DNA from: Lithobates sylvaticus
Taxonomy: Eukaryota; Chordata; Amphibia; Anura; Ranidae
Reading direction: 5' to 3'
Assembly (NCBI GenBank): GCA_028564925.1
Contig: CM053031.1
Coordinates: forward strand, 166,397,084 to 166,461,083
Length of the DNA: 64,000 nucleotides
Shown here one piece after another: positions 1 to 11,400 of the stretch. The notes under the pieces were generated by a model. It did no database searches. It saw nothing but the letters and a program-made list of their open reading frames with translations, and was not told the DNA's origin. Within the stretch, counting starts at the first letter, position 1; each line of letters opens with the position of its first letter. A program made the translations under genes and the position numbers.

Positions 1-362
1 AGAGATTGGTTCGTGTGGAGGTCCCTGTTGTTAGGATCGTTGCCAGAGGCAGATAATCTCCCCCCTGGCACCCCCAACAGGTACTAGCTGTGCCTTAGGG
101 GGGGACCCTGACCCTACTAATGGGTTGAAAAGGGACCTCTTTTGCTACTATTCAGTTGGTACTTAACTTCAATACCTAAGGATGAACGCTTTTGGTGGTG
201 TGTAATGTACTTTAACTTAACATTGTTGAGTGAAGTGCTAGAAGAAATAGCTAAGTATTAAAAGAGTACATAAAAAGACAAAAGAAAAAGAACAAATAAT
301 AAATAATAAATAGAATCGGAGTTATGCATGACTGCTATGCCTGCTGTATTCCAAGTCTAGTA

Positions 363-3300
363 TTAATCAGTTAATCTAGTTGAAACGTACCAGTCAGCCC
401 ATGGTTTCCATATGGTTTGTGCATTGAGTAGCTTACCCTGGGTTGATGCGAACACGGTTTCATATGTGGCGTGTATATCAGTTGTCATTAAAACTTCTTT
501 CAGTGAAGGGGTTTCATGATCCTTCCAATGTCGTGTTATCACTAGCCTGGTGCTTAACAGAATATGGGATACAATTGTCCTAGTAGCTCTAGGGATCAAT
601 TCTATGCCTAGCGAAAGGATGGCTAATTCTGGAATGGCAGGAATGTGTTTATTAGTGATTTGTGAGATTGAATGAAATACTTGATCCCAAAGTGTACGTA
701 TTTTCGGGCAGTCCCAGAGTATATGGTACAAGGTGCCTATATTATTGCATTTCCTCCAGCACAATGGGGAGGTGTTAGGGTCAAACCTAGAGATCCTATG
801 CAGGGTGAGATACCATCTCAGTAGGATTTTTTGTGTTAGTTCCCACAAGTTAATACATTTGGTGAAGGTGTAAGTTGTCCGGAGTGCTATGCTCCATTGA
901 TCTGAAGAGAAACTTTTCCTCAGGTCCTTCTCCCAAGCCTCAATATTTAAAGTTTTAATGAATGTTGTTTTGTCACCTAGGGTATTATAAAACAGGGCAA
1001 TTCCCTTTATGTTGGTAGAGGGTTTAACGAGGTAGAGCTATCATCCAGGGAAGCTGAATGGATGGGGGAGGGTTAGAGTGGAGAAGATGTGCGATTTGAA
1101 GGTATCTGTATCGTTCAGATTCCTCCAATCCGTATTCAATTTGCAATGTTCGAAATGTCTTCATTGCTGGTCCTATCATTATATCGTCTAGGTTTTTGAT
1201 ACCTTTCTCCGTCCAGAGTGATATTCGTAAGTTAGGAATGAGTTCGCATAGACTAGTGATTGGAATTGGTAGAGGAGAAGTAGGTGCTGTAAATGTTTGA
1301 GTTATCAGTGTTTTCCAGACTTGTAAGGATGCTTCTATGGAAGGGGCTAGGGGTGTATTGCGAGTGGGGTTGGAGGTGCTAGTTAGTAAGTAGTTGTGGA
1401 AATTGTGGCTAGAGATCTGACTTTCTTCCAGTTCTTGCCATCTTGTTGTGAGTGATTCAGGAAACCATGTTCTTAGTTGTGCTAATATTGAGGCGATATA
1501 GTAATCTCTAATCTGAATGTTACCCACCCCTCCTTCTGACCTAGCAGCTACTGAGTTTTTAAAGGCCCACCTGGCTTTCTTCCCCCTCCACAGAAAGTTG
1601 TTCAGTATGGATTGGATTTTGGTGAAGTAGGTCTTGGGAACTGGAATAAGGAGTGATCTAAAAAGATAAATCAGTTGAGGTAGGATTATCATTTTAACTG
1701 CTGACAGACGACCCGACCAGAGTATCTCTATTTTAGTATCTCTAGCTCCTGAAGTTTCGAAGGGAAAGAGGTTAAGAAAGGGATATAGTTGCTTGAGTAC
1801 AAATTTTTGGTAGAAGCCGTCAAGGTGATACCCAAGTATTTTATACCGTCGCTACTCCACTTGTATGGAAACCGTGAGCTGAGATTGTTTTTCAGTGGGC
1901 TGTCCACTCCCATCCCAAATATATAAGATTTCCCCGCATTCACTTTATAGTAAGACAACTTATTAAACCATTGTAGGGTGTCATGTACCGAAGCCAGGGA
2001 TTCCGCTGGGTTTGTGAGCATTAGTATAATATCATCAGCGAATAAACTTATCACATGTTCAGAGTTGTGGGCGTGAAATCCTTGTATGTTTGGATGGGAT
2101 CTGATATGGGCTGCTAAGGGTTCCAATATTAAATTAAAAATTAGTGGGGAGAGTGGACACCCTTGACGGGTACCATTGGTTATACTGAAGGGACTGGAGA
2201 GTACTCCGGAGGTGTAAACCCTAGCTGAGGGTTCTGAATATAATGCCATTGTGGCCTTCAGGATTGTGCCGGAGAATCCTAATTTGTCTAACACTTTGCG
2301 TAGGTATCCCCAATGAACTCTGTCGAAGGCCTTCTCTGCGTCCAGAGCTAGGAGCAGAGAAGGCCCCCGTCTGACACTGGCAAGGTGGATAATGTTTGTT
2401 AACCTCCTTGTGATTCCTCGTGAATCCTGCTTGATTGGGGTGGATTAAGTGGGGTAAGATGTCTATTAAGCGGTTGGCTATAATTTTGGCATATAATTTT
2501 AGATCCGTGTTTAATAACGATATAGGTCGAAAGTTGGCTGGGGTGTCCGGGGTTTTCCCTGGCTTCGGCAATGTCACAATGATTGCATTCAGCATTTCTG
2601 GTGGGAAGGAAAAGGAGGCTGCGGCAGCATTAAATATTTCAGTTAAATGAGGTAATAAGGTTAGTTTAAACGTTTGATAATATTCTCCTGAGAAACCGTC
2701 TGGTCAAGGGGATTTAGAGTTGGGCAATGAGTCTTGAGTATTTCGTTGTCCGTGAAGGGTGAGCAAAGACTTTCTATGTGTTGTGGGGAAAGTGTAGGCA
2801 AGAACACATGTTGTAGGAAGTCATTAATCAGTGTGGGAGTGGGTTGAGTAGTGTCGGCATCATCCTTCAGGTTACAGAGGGTGCCATAATAGTCGCTGAA
2901 ATCGTTGGCAATGTCCTGGGGGTGCTGCAATTTGGCTTTACTTATAGGATGTAGAATATAAGGTATTTTTGTTTTGCCCCTATGTCCCTTAAGTTGGTGT
3001 TTCAGTAGTTTCCCAGCCCTGTTCCCCCGTGCATAGTACGTCATCTTAAGTCTTTTAGTCTGTTTTTCAAATGAATCTAGTAGGAGGAGTCTAAGTTCAT
3101 GTCTTAGTCTGTGTAGTTTGGTGGACAGTGTTGGAGAAGTCTTTTGTTTGTTTTTGTTTTCTAGATCAAATATTTCGTCTGTAATTTCGCCCAATTTTTT
3201 CTGCCGCTGCCTCTTCACCCTGGCCCCCATTTTAATAAAAATTCCCCTGATAAATGCCTTGTGGGCATTCCAGAGCATGAATCGATTTTGCACTGAGGGA

Positions 3301-4107
3301 CCATTTATGGAAAAAAATTCCTTCAAATGATCCTCGATGTGTATTTTATTTTCAGGTTGTTGCATAAAGTACGTGTTGACCCTCCATAAAGGGATTGACT
3401 GCAGACGTGTCCTTTAAGGAAAGTGTAACAGAAGCGTGGTCTGACCACGTTATCGTGTTAATGGAAGATGATACCGATTTGGGCAAGGTTTGTTGATCAA
3501 CCAGGAACAAGTCGATCCTCGTATATGTGTGATGAGGGGTGGAAAAAAACATAAAATCCCTCTCTTCTGCATGTAAACATCTCCATACATCGAAAAGTTC
3601 TTCATTATGCAAGGTGTTGCAGAGGGGATTAGTTAGACGTTTTGCTTTAGAAGTTGTGTCAATGGATGGGTCAGGTGCTATGTTGAAGTCCCCACAAATC
3701 ACCAGAGAGCCCTTCTTGTGTGCGTATATTTTTTTCAAAAGATTGTGGAGGAAACGGATCTGGTGTCTGTTGGGTGCATATAAGTTCACAATGGTATAAG
3801 TGACCTGATTAATGTCACAAATCTGGATTAAGTAGCGTCCCTGAGGGTCAGCAATTTCCATATGCAAGGTGAACGCTACTGTGTTTTTAATAGCTGTCAT
3901 AACACCTTTTGTTTTCGAGCTTGCATTTGCAATAAAGATTTAAGTGAAATTTTTGTGTTTGCACACTGGTGCTGCTGATTGGCAAAAATGGGTTTCTTGA
4001 GCACAAAGCATGTCGGATCCATTTGTGAGTTCTTCCTTCCACAGGGATTTTCTTTTTACGGGGTGGTTAAGCCCTTTAGCATTGACCGACAAAAAGTGGA
4101 TCACCAT
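363..4107 (-). pseudogene. LINE ORF2: endonuclease-reverse transcriptase (broken)
   Basis: The frame starts near 4107 with MVIHFLSVNAKGLNHPVK, the usual L1 ORF2 N-terminus. The endonuclease domain follows, with QETH near 3985, VICGDFN near 3690 and a WSDH motif near 3455. A lysine/arginine-rich linker occupies about 3365-2661. The reverse transcriptase carries [18 protein letters not shown] near 2560, GTRQGCPLSPLIFN near 2160 and the catalytic FADD near 2035. The C-terminus (848-363) has the cysteine/histidine segment SPLCWRKCNNIGTLYHILW typical of L1 ORF2. The span equals about 1,250 residues, a normal full length, but the frame changes several times (around 3350, 2650, 2300, 1700 and 900). 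It would have nicked target DNA and copied the element's RNA; it cannot act now. Confidence 0.88.
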
Positions 4108-4570
4108 AGAGAAAGTTAATGGTTATGATGTTCCTACTTGTGACACATATGTAAGTTGTGAGACAGCTCCCTCTTGTGGAGATCAGAGGTAGCGACGTGA
4201 TCAGTTTGTGGTATATGTACTGTTACCGTGGGGTGAGGCGCGCCGGTTGTGTTTCCCCTCTCGTACATTTCTGTGAAGATGAGAGTTCTTTACTGCGTAG
4301 CATTCCGGATTTGGACAATAGACTTGAAACTCCGAAAACAAAAATAAAGGTAGAAAAAGAAAAGAAAGCCAAACCTCATAAACAAAACGTAAACAATAGC
4401 ATTTCAACCTGGTAGAACAGATCACAGGGTTTAGTATACCCTATGTTTAGAATGGTTTATACCCCTTGTGCAGCTAAATGCTGCTCAAGTGAACTGGGGT
4501 AAAAGTACAGGCCTAGCGGGTGTTCCGGCTGCCCGCTGGGGTTATTTAAGGACCCCGTGACATTGTTATT

Positions 4571-5727
4571 TCAAATGTGTGATCTGGCATTCCTTTGTGT
4601 TACCCTCTTCCAGTCTGGGCTGGTTGAGCGTTGGTTGTTGGTATCTATGTTGTCATCACTGGTGTCAGGGAGAATTTTCCATTCTTTCAGTAGGGACATG
4701 CCTTTTTCAAGGGAGTCCACAACATATGTTTGATCCTGTTTGGTAATTGTAATTTTGGTGGGATAGCCCCACCGGTAAGATATGCTGTGGTTCCTCAAAA
4801 CTTTTGTTATGGTGTTTAAGTTCCTTCTTTTCTGTAATGTGTGCTGAGAGAGGTCAGCATAGAACTGTAGATGCTGATATTGGGGTGGAATGTGCTCCTG
4901 TTTTCTCATTTGTTGCATGAGCTGCTCTTTTGCGTGAAAGAAGTGCATACGGAGGATCACATCTCTGGGGATTTTATCTGGAAGGTATGTGGGCTTGGGC
5001 AGGCGGTGTATCCTGTCAATGGTGATTTCCATGACAGAGAGGTCAGGCAAGAGGGATGTAAAAAGGTCAGTCGCATAGGAGCGCAGATCTGATGTTTGAA
5101 CTGACTCAGGGATCCCCCTTATTTTGAGGTTGTTCCTCCTGGATCTGTCCTCAATGTCTGCCAGTTTGTTTCTCACCCAAGCTGACTCTTCCTCCTGTTC
5201 TTCATGAACATCCACCAGATCATTTATGGTGGAGGCAAACTCCCCCATTTTGCCTTCTATATGCTCTACTCTGGCCTCTACAGCATTCAATTCCCCACTG
5301 AATCTGTTCATACAGCTCATCATATCTGCCTGGAGTGTGCTTCTCAAAGATACTAACATGTCTTTAAGTACAGTGTCCAGCACAGGCTGATTCATAGTTG
5401 GGTAGTTAGTGATGGAATCCTGGAGCTCTCTGGTGTCATCTTCTGAGTCCAACACAGGGCTCAGTGCTAGGCTGTATCTATTGCCATCCAGCTTTAGTTT
5501 AGCTTATGCTGGGCTCCCTGATGGAGAGGATGAAGGGGGGGGGGGGGTTGGCCGCTGTAAGAAGCATTATTTGCAGGGGATGATGTGTTTGTATGCTGTT
5601 TAGGCTTGCCTGTGGGAGGTAGTGTGGGCGATGGGCCAGCGCCATTTTGCCTACCTCCATGTCGCGGCTGTATGAAGTAGTCTGTCAGCCGTTGTGGCTT
5701 AGATAAACCTTTTCGTTTGCCCATCAT
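4571..5727 (-). pseudogene. LINE ORF1: RNA-binding chaperone (frameshifted)
   Basis: The apparent start is MMGKRKGLSKPQRLTDYFIQ at 5727. A first frame runs to about 5494 and the second covers 5455-4571, so the break falls at or near the guanine run at 5527-5537. The downstream part has a predicted coiled coil (VEARVEHIEGKMGEFASTIN, then an E/V-rich stretch), the L1 ORF1 RRM signature RRNNLKIRGIPESV, and a basic C-terminal domain. L1 ORF1 proteins form trimers that coat the LINE RNA. The total span of about 385 codons fits the family. The run-length frameshift could be real or a sequencing or assembly artefact. Confidence 0.85.
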
Positions 5728-5880
5728 GTCCCGATGGTGTGCCCCGACCAGAACGCCAGGTGTAGGTGCCGAAAAACGGGGTCTTTTTAGTCACTGTGAA
5801 ACGTTAGATGAGCGGGGAAGCCGGAGCTCAGGAATCAAGCTTCCATTCGGTTTCGCTGCAGGCCACGCCCCCTCGAAATT

Positions 5881-7260
5881 TTCAAAAAGGCACAATTTAA
5901 AAAGTACAAATATTTGTTGTTTATTAACTCAATAGAGGTTAATCTTTTATATTTAGTAGGAATTTAGCAGGTATTTTGTAAAATGTGGTGTGCTTGTATC
6001 TGCTAACAATGATTTTAGTGTATTTTTAGTAAAAATATTGTTTTGATAAACATTTGCGCAAATATTGCTTTAAAATAAGGAATGCAGGTAGAAGCAGAAA
6101 ATATTAAGGATACTTTCTTTATGGACTACAACATCATACGGCATATATTTGGCTTTATATTTTCAATATAAATATTTTTAATCATTCTGCCCATTCTTGG
6201 CAAGCACAATGAATAGATAAATAAGTAAATTTAACAATGTATGCTTTTCAGGTATGCCCATAAATATAATCTACCATTGTTTTTTTTTATTACTTGTGTA
6301 CCAAGTTACTTTTCTAATAAAATAAAAATAGATCCAGCACTGACCGGTGTTCGATAATTTGGGGGCTTTTATTGCTAGGAGAATCTCTGGAGACATAAAT
6401 GTACTATAAGCAGGCTATTCAGAACACAGTGACGGAAAAGTCAAATTCTTCTTTATAACACTGCTGGGAAACTTGCCAGCACTAATCAATGCTAGAGATG
6501 AAGGCAGGCAAAGTCCTCTGTGCTTCCATGTGTTAATTAGTGGAAGAGAAATGGTAGATAGCTGGAAAAGCTGATCATCATTGCTCATGCAGAGCATTGA
6601 TTCAGTACAAGGACAGAGTATAACTGTCTTTACAACTACGTTTTCTGTTGAAAACATGGACCAATTAGAATGCATATGATTGAACTTTCAAATACCACAA
6701 ATAAAACACTACAGATGTCATATTGTGTCAATCTTTCTCATACTATCTTCTGACATGTTCTGTGCTAATCTATAAACTGTCTATAGCACCTCATTACAGG
6801 CTTCTCTGGATGTTCGGAAATGTTGATTCTGGTTAGTTTGCAAAAGTAGGCGCACATTCTGTTATCTGAAGACAGCTCCTTTGCTGGAATCTTCACAACA
6901 GAACAGGGAAGAAAGTATACCTGTCACAAACCTGGGCAAATCAAAACAAACATATGATGAAAAAATGCATAAACAGAAGTATTCTTCAGTTATAGCCAGA
7001 ACAATTAATAAACACAAAGATAGCACAGGTAAAATGTTATACAAATGTCCATATTACTGTGGAGGTTTACCTTGTCCCTCCAATTTCTCCTCCAAGGCAT
7101 CCCTGTTAGTTAGTGATATCATTGTTGAAACAACACAACACAATATCCTGGGCTCAGGAGCTTAGTCCATGTGTAAGTGGTGTAGCCAACCCTTCGGATA
7201 GAATATGGAGCGTCAAAGGTCTTGCTGCCCTCCTCAGAACAATGGGTATCCTTAGAGCTG
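5881..7260. other. AT-rich non-coding stretch, nothing recognised
   Basis: Open frames here are short (under 100 codons), overlap on both strands and show no recognisable domain. Composition is AT-rich with short homopolymers. I see no repeat family that I can name. Confidence 0.5.
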
Positions 7261-7261
7261 A

Positions 7262-7518
7262 AACATATAGAAAAATAGGGAGGACACACCGACCTTGTGC
7301 ATTACCAAAGATAACATTTATTTAAATATTAAAAACAAAAGTCATACTTACAAACGTTTAAAAAAGGCTTTTTAGAAGACACGGTTCCGAACTTTTGGAG
7401 CAATGTTAAGCCTCTTTAAAACATTTGTTTGTGAATATGACTTTTGTTTTAACTATTTAAACACATTGTATTTTGGTAATGCACAAGGTCGGTGCGCCCT
7501 CCCTGATTTTCTATATCA
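7262..7518. repeat. Inverted repeat, about 80 bp arms (MITE or foldback)
   Basis: The left arm, about 7262-7352, and the right arm, about 7435-7518, are reverse complements over roughly 80 bp with a few mismatches. Shared landmarks are CACCGACCTTGTGCATTACC in the left arm and its complement in the right arm. The spacer of about 85 bp holds no gene. A foldback DNA transposon or MITE is the simplest reading. Confidence 0.7.
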
Positions 7519-7737
7519 TTGTTGAAAGCAGAGGTGTGATGTCAAAATCTATTTTTACAGGAAAATTTGAAAATGTAAATTGCAGTTCAGGGTTCAATAT
7601 CTTAGTGACCACAAATTATTTGGACACTAAATTGACTTGAAAGGTAACCTCTGTTTATGCATTTTTCCATTATCCATCAATTGCTGGTGTTTACTTCAAG
7701 GCAAATCAATTATCTGAGTTCACCTGCTAAACTAATA

Positions 7738-7813
7738 CCTTGAAACAAACATATTAAAGAGACTATTGGAATTAAATAATTCCAATAGTCTCTTTAATAT
7801 GTTTGTTCCAAGG
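7738..7813. repeat. 76 bp near-perfect palindrome
   Basis: Two 37 bp arms (7738-7774 and 7777-7813) are reverse complements with a single mismatch around a 2 bp centre. The core reads AAGAGACTATTGGAATTA and then its complement. It could form a long hairpin or cruciform. It may be the remnant of a tiny foldback element or a replication-born inverted duplication. Confidence 0.9.
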
Positions 7814-8024
7814 TGCAAATGCAGAGTGGCCCACTATCCCCAAAACCCAGGGTGCTCTGCAGTTTTCCAGGTGCTTTTTAAAGGCTATTTCTAGTGCTAG
7901 AATGCATGAAAACTGCTTCGGTGAGAAAGGGGTCACCCTTCACAAAGAACTGTTCTTGAAATTTGTTTCTGTTTTCTAGACACACTTGTACTTTTGTATT
8001 TATATACTGTATATATATACACAC

Positions 8025-8500
8025 GGTATATATTGGAAGGCCGGGTACTGGCCTGAAGTTATGGGAGGAGCCCGGAGGGTATTTAAGCAGCCCAAAGGCC
8101 GCCGGTCTTTGTCGGTTTCCTGTGCGAGACATCTGTTACGTCAGACGTCTAGGACCGACTCGTTCGAGACAAGCGCTGTTGGTGCCGGTTCGTGAGCTCC
8201 GTTTTCGTCTATCCGTCTCCTTGTGTTGTTGCAGTCCCGCGTTCCGGGTTCGTAAGTCGTGTTGTCCCTTCGTGTCGCACTCCTGTCGCCGAGTCGCAGT
8301 TCCGTACAGAGAGTCTGGTTCGGCTGTCGCAGGTAGGGCTTCGGCTCCCATGTTTTACGTTCCCATGCACTGCTTATCATGTCACTAAACTGTCGTCTGC
8401 GTAGCTCACGAACCATGCACCGCTTGTCTCGAAACACTAAACAGTTACACGCACGTTTTTTGGTTGTACACGATCGGGAGCCACCTAGCGGCACGCACAT
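8025..8500 (+). promoter_or_regulatory. Possible TATA promoter/leader of an unclassified GC-rich element
   Basis: The AT-rich sequence changes abruptly to GC-rich near 8035. GGAGGGTATTTAAGCAGCCC at about 8075-8094 is a TATA-box-like motif in a GC-rich setting, followed by CpG-rich leader-like DNA. Such an arrangement is common at the 5' end of a retroelement or an LTR, but I see no coding domain downstream that would tell which. Open frames here run on both strands and look like composition effects. Confidence 0.35.
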
Positions 8501-8589
8501 TCAGGGCCGCCCGCCATGACACTCCGACCGATGCCGCATCCGGCACTCAAGGGTTCCCCTTACGCGGTCGGATTACGCAGTCTTTGAAT

Positions 8590-9930
8590 TGTTCAAACAT
8601 GGCTCACGCACGGGTGCCGTTCGCACTCACACGCATCATTCATGTCCTGTCATATCGTTCAAATCGGTTATGCCAGCAAGCGTGCCGAATCGCTGTTTGC
8701 ATTCCGAATCGCTGTTGTCATGTTAATTGTACGAATCACTTCGACCGTGTCGAAACATTTCATGTATTAGCATGGCAATCATTTCGTCATTTCAACATGG
8801 CTAACGTATCGGGCCATTCGGTCATGCTAAGTCATTTCGCATCATTTAAACAGGGCGTTCATGCCATCATTTCGATCCTGGCCGCACTCAGATTCAAGTC
8901 ATGTCACACTCAGGCACGGATTTGTCTCGGGGTACCCAGGTTACGGCCGCATTACCATACATGTTTCAGAGATTGGCCCACCGCTCGTATGGATGCGGGC
9001 TCGAGTCTAGTCTTTGGCATGATTTCGGTCATTGGCCACGTATCAGTCTGAATCCGGTCGCATCCGGGATGCATCGATTCGCACAGGTTCGCCTAGCCGC
9101 TCGGCCTCCTTTCTATACATGCTCCAGAGACAGATTCAGTTACAAGTTGCTCGGTTTGTTGAAATCTAGTCTTTGTCATGGTTTCATTTCGGTCACTATA
9201 CCTCTGGGTGGGTCCGGTCGCATCCATAGATGCTCCGATCGGGACAATCCAGACGCACGGCTACCCGGCCTCATTTCGATACATGCGCCAAGGGCGGAAT
9301 CGCATCACAGGTTGCGTTCATTCTTGATTCTTGCCCTTGTCATGGTATGTCATTTCTGTCTCACCTTACCACACCCGGCATGAATGCAGTCACTTCCCCG
9401 CACTACTTCGTGTCGGCGTGCCCTAGGCCGGCCTCATTTCAATACATGCGCCAGGGACGGAATCGCATCGCAGGTTTTCGGTCAACTTTTGATTCTTGTC
9501 CTTGTCATGTTATATCATTTCTGTGTCACCTTACCACACCCCGGCATTAATTTAGTCACTTCCCTGTACGAATTTGCGCCGGCGTGCCCTAGGCCGGCCG
9601 CATTTCAGTACATGCTCAAAAAAAATAAAATAAAAAAAAATAAAAAAAATGCTCAGTCACTAGACAGTGGCGTGATGATCAAGGTCGCTGTCATACGAGT
9701 GCTAGCGTTTCACCTCATGCAGTAGCACTTTGAGTCGAACCCGGTGGCATCCAGTATGCCACAGTTCGGCCCCAGCGTACCCAGGCAATTGGCCTCATTT
9801 CACGGTTGTCTCATTTCTGTACGTGCTCCAGAGTCCGGCCCACAGTCACCCCCATACGGTACGTTCGGGCCTGGCCTCTGTCACGGGAAGTTCATTTCAG
9901 TCAAGGCAACATGTCATTTCATTTATTTGT
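8590..9930. repeat. Degenerate tandem array, about 158-166 bp unit
   Basis: A landmark close to CCTCATTTCGATACATG recurs at 8947, 9105, 9269, 9432 and 9598, giving spacings of 158, 164, 163 and 166 bp, and again more weakly near 9793. The 9269 and 9432 units are the most alike; both end in CGGCGTGCCCTAGGCCGG. Units before 8947 are recognisable only by scattered CATTTC and AACATGGCT motifs. An A-rich interruption lies at 9608-9650. Overlapping open frames of 100-200 codons are products of the repeat. Confidence 0.75.
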
Positions 9931-10014
9931 GTTGTTGTCTGTCATTTAATTCCACAGCTGTCACGCCAGTCGACTTAAATCACTATCGCCTGTTGTTAAC
10001 GTCAACATTTGGGT

Positions 10015-11100
10015 ACCGAAGATTGTCTGAGACCAGCCACCCGGGCAGCTGCTGCAACAATCGGTTTGCATAACCAAAGAATTTCTGCACAAACTGTGCA
10101 GAAATCTGCATGCTCATCGTCCTCATCGGGGTCTCGACCTGATTGCAATTAATCGTTGTAACTGACTTGAGTGGGCAAATGCTCACATTCAATGGTGTCT
10201 GCCACTTTGGAGAGGTGTTATCTTCATGGATGAATCCTGGTTTTCACTGTACAGGGCAGATGGCAGACAGCGTGTATGGCGTCTTGTGGGTGAGAGGTTT
10301 TCTGATGTCAACATTGTGGATCGAGCTGCCCATGGTGGTGGTGGGGTTATGGTATGGGCAGGCGTTTGCTATGGACAATGAACACAGGTGCATTTTATTG
10401 ATGGCATTTTGAATGCACAGAGATACCATGATGAGATCCTGAGGCCCATTGTTGTGCCATTCATCCACGACCATCACCTCATGTTGCAGCATGATAATCA
10501 GCGGCCCCATGTTGCAAGGACCTGTACACAATTCCTGGAAGATAAAAACATCCCAGTTCTTGCATGGCCAGAATACTCACCAGACATGTCACCCATTGAA
10601 CATGTTTGGGATGCTTTGGATCGGCGTATACAGCAGCGTGATCCAGTTCCTGACAATATCCAGCAACTTCGCACAGCCACTGAAGAGGAATGGACCATCA
10701 TTCCACAGGCCACAATCAACAACCTGATCAACTCTATGTGAAGGAGAGGTACTGCACTGCGTGAGACAAATGGTGGTCACACCAGACGCTGACTGGTTTT
10801 TGGACCCCCCAGACCCCCAATACAGTAAAACTGCACATGCTAGAGTGGCCTTTTATTGTGGCCAGCCTAAGGCACACCTGTGTATTAATCAGGCTTCCAG
10901 CATCCAGCACCTGCATATGCCAAACCTATGAGGTAGATGGATTATCTTGGCAAAAGAGAAGTGCTCACTAACACAAATTTAGACAGATTTGTGAACAATA
11001 TTTGAGAGAAATATGCCTTTTGTGTACATAGAAAAAGTAGTAGATCTTTGAGTTCAGCTCATGATAAATAGGGGCAAACACAAATTGTTTGGAAAATTAA
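10015..11100 (+). mobile_element. Tc1-like DNA transposon, 5' truncated
   Basis: A transposase remnant and about 350 bp of 3' flank are present. The end near 11000-11090 carries sequence usual before Tc1 terminal repeats (GATCTTTGAGTTCAGCTCAT). The left terminal repeat and the N-terminal helix-turn-helix part are mostly missing, since the element seems to start inside the transposase next to the tandem array. I could not define TA target duplications. Confidence 0.8.
10040..10741 (+). pseudogene. Tc1/mariner-family DDE transposase remnant
   Basis: The C-terminal half is open from about 10388 to 10741. It includes LQHDNQRPHVARTCTQFL and WPEYSPDMSPIEHVWDALDR, which contain the second aspartate and the final catalytic region of Tc1 DDE transposases, and ends at ATINNLINSM. 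Upstream, other frames encode pieces resembling a hinge (HRPHRGLDLIAIN) and an MDESWFSLY-like segment with the first catalytic aspartate near 10230. The protein would cut and join DNA at TA sites. It is frame-disrupted and lacks its N-terminus. Confidence 0.85.
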
Positions 11101-11400
11101 GAGATTAAATTATTTTTTTTTTTTATATATAATATCACAAGTGCAGTACAGCTTCATCATATGGCTGGTGTGGTGGTGATAAAGAATACTGACTGTTGAA
11201 AGTCTGTAAAAAAAAAAAATAAAAAATTGTATTACATTACATACGTAAAAATGTAAATAACCACACCACCCCAAAGATGCTGTGTGCAGGACAATCCGCC
11301 AGAAAAGTCCAGGCGTGTGTGGGCAAGTCCACACGTTCGGAAAGTCCGGCGGACCTCCGCTGGAAAGTCCGCCGCATTAGATGACACATCCTCAAAATTC
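11101..11400. other. Short repeats and a MITE-like scrap, no gene
   Basis: The stretch holds T- and A-runs (11106-11125, 11208-11226), then a GC-rich part at 11285-11385 in which AAAGTCC/GTCCGCCG motifs recur. That motif style resembles the MITE at 11542-11982, so it may be a decayed relative. Confidence 0.35.

Larger units (their letters stand above)
1..5880 (-). mobile_element. L1/Tx1-like LINE, near full length, damaged
   Basis: A non-LTR retrotransposon read on the minus strand. From right to left it shows a GC-rich 5' leader (about 5880-5728) beginning with a GGGGGCGTGG-type start, ORF1, ORF2 and a 3' region that runs to the window edge. The order and the domains (coiled-coil/RRM ORF1; apurinic endonuclease, reverse transcriptase and Cys/His C-terminus in ORF2) are those of the L1 superfamily. 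Both ORFs are interrupted, so the copy is dead. The 3' end and any target duplication may lie outside the window. Assignment to L1 proper or Tx1 is not possible by eye. Confidence 0.9.

Noticed and set aside
6881-7165. 94-codon frame as a small host gene
   Set aside because: No recognisable domain, no splice or promoter signal, and an overlapping opposite-strand frame of similar quality.
8464-9725. Chain of 100-195 codon frames as genes
   Set aside because: They follow the degenerate array of about 160 bp, overlap each other and lack domains.
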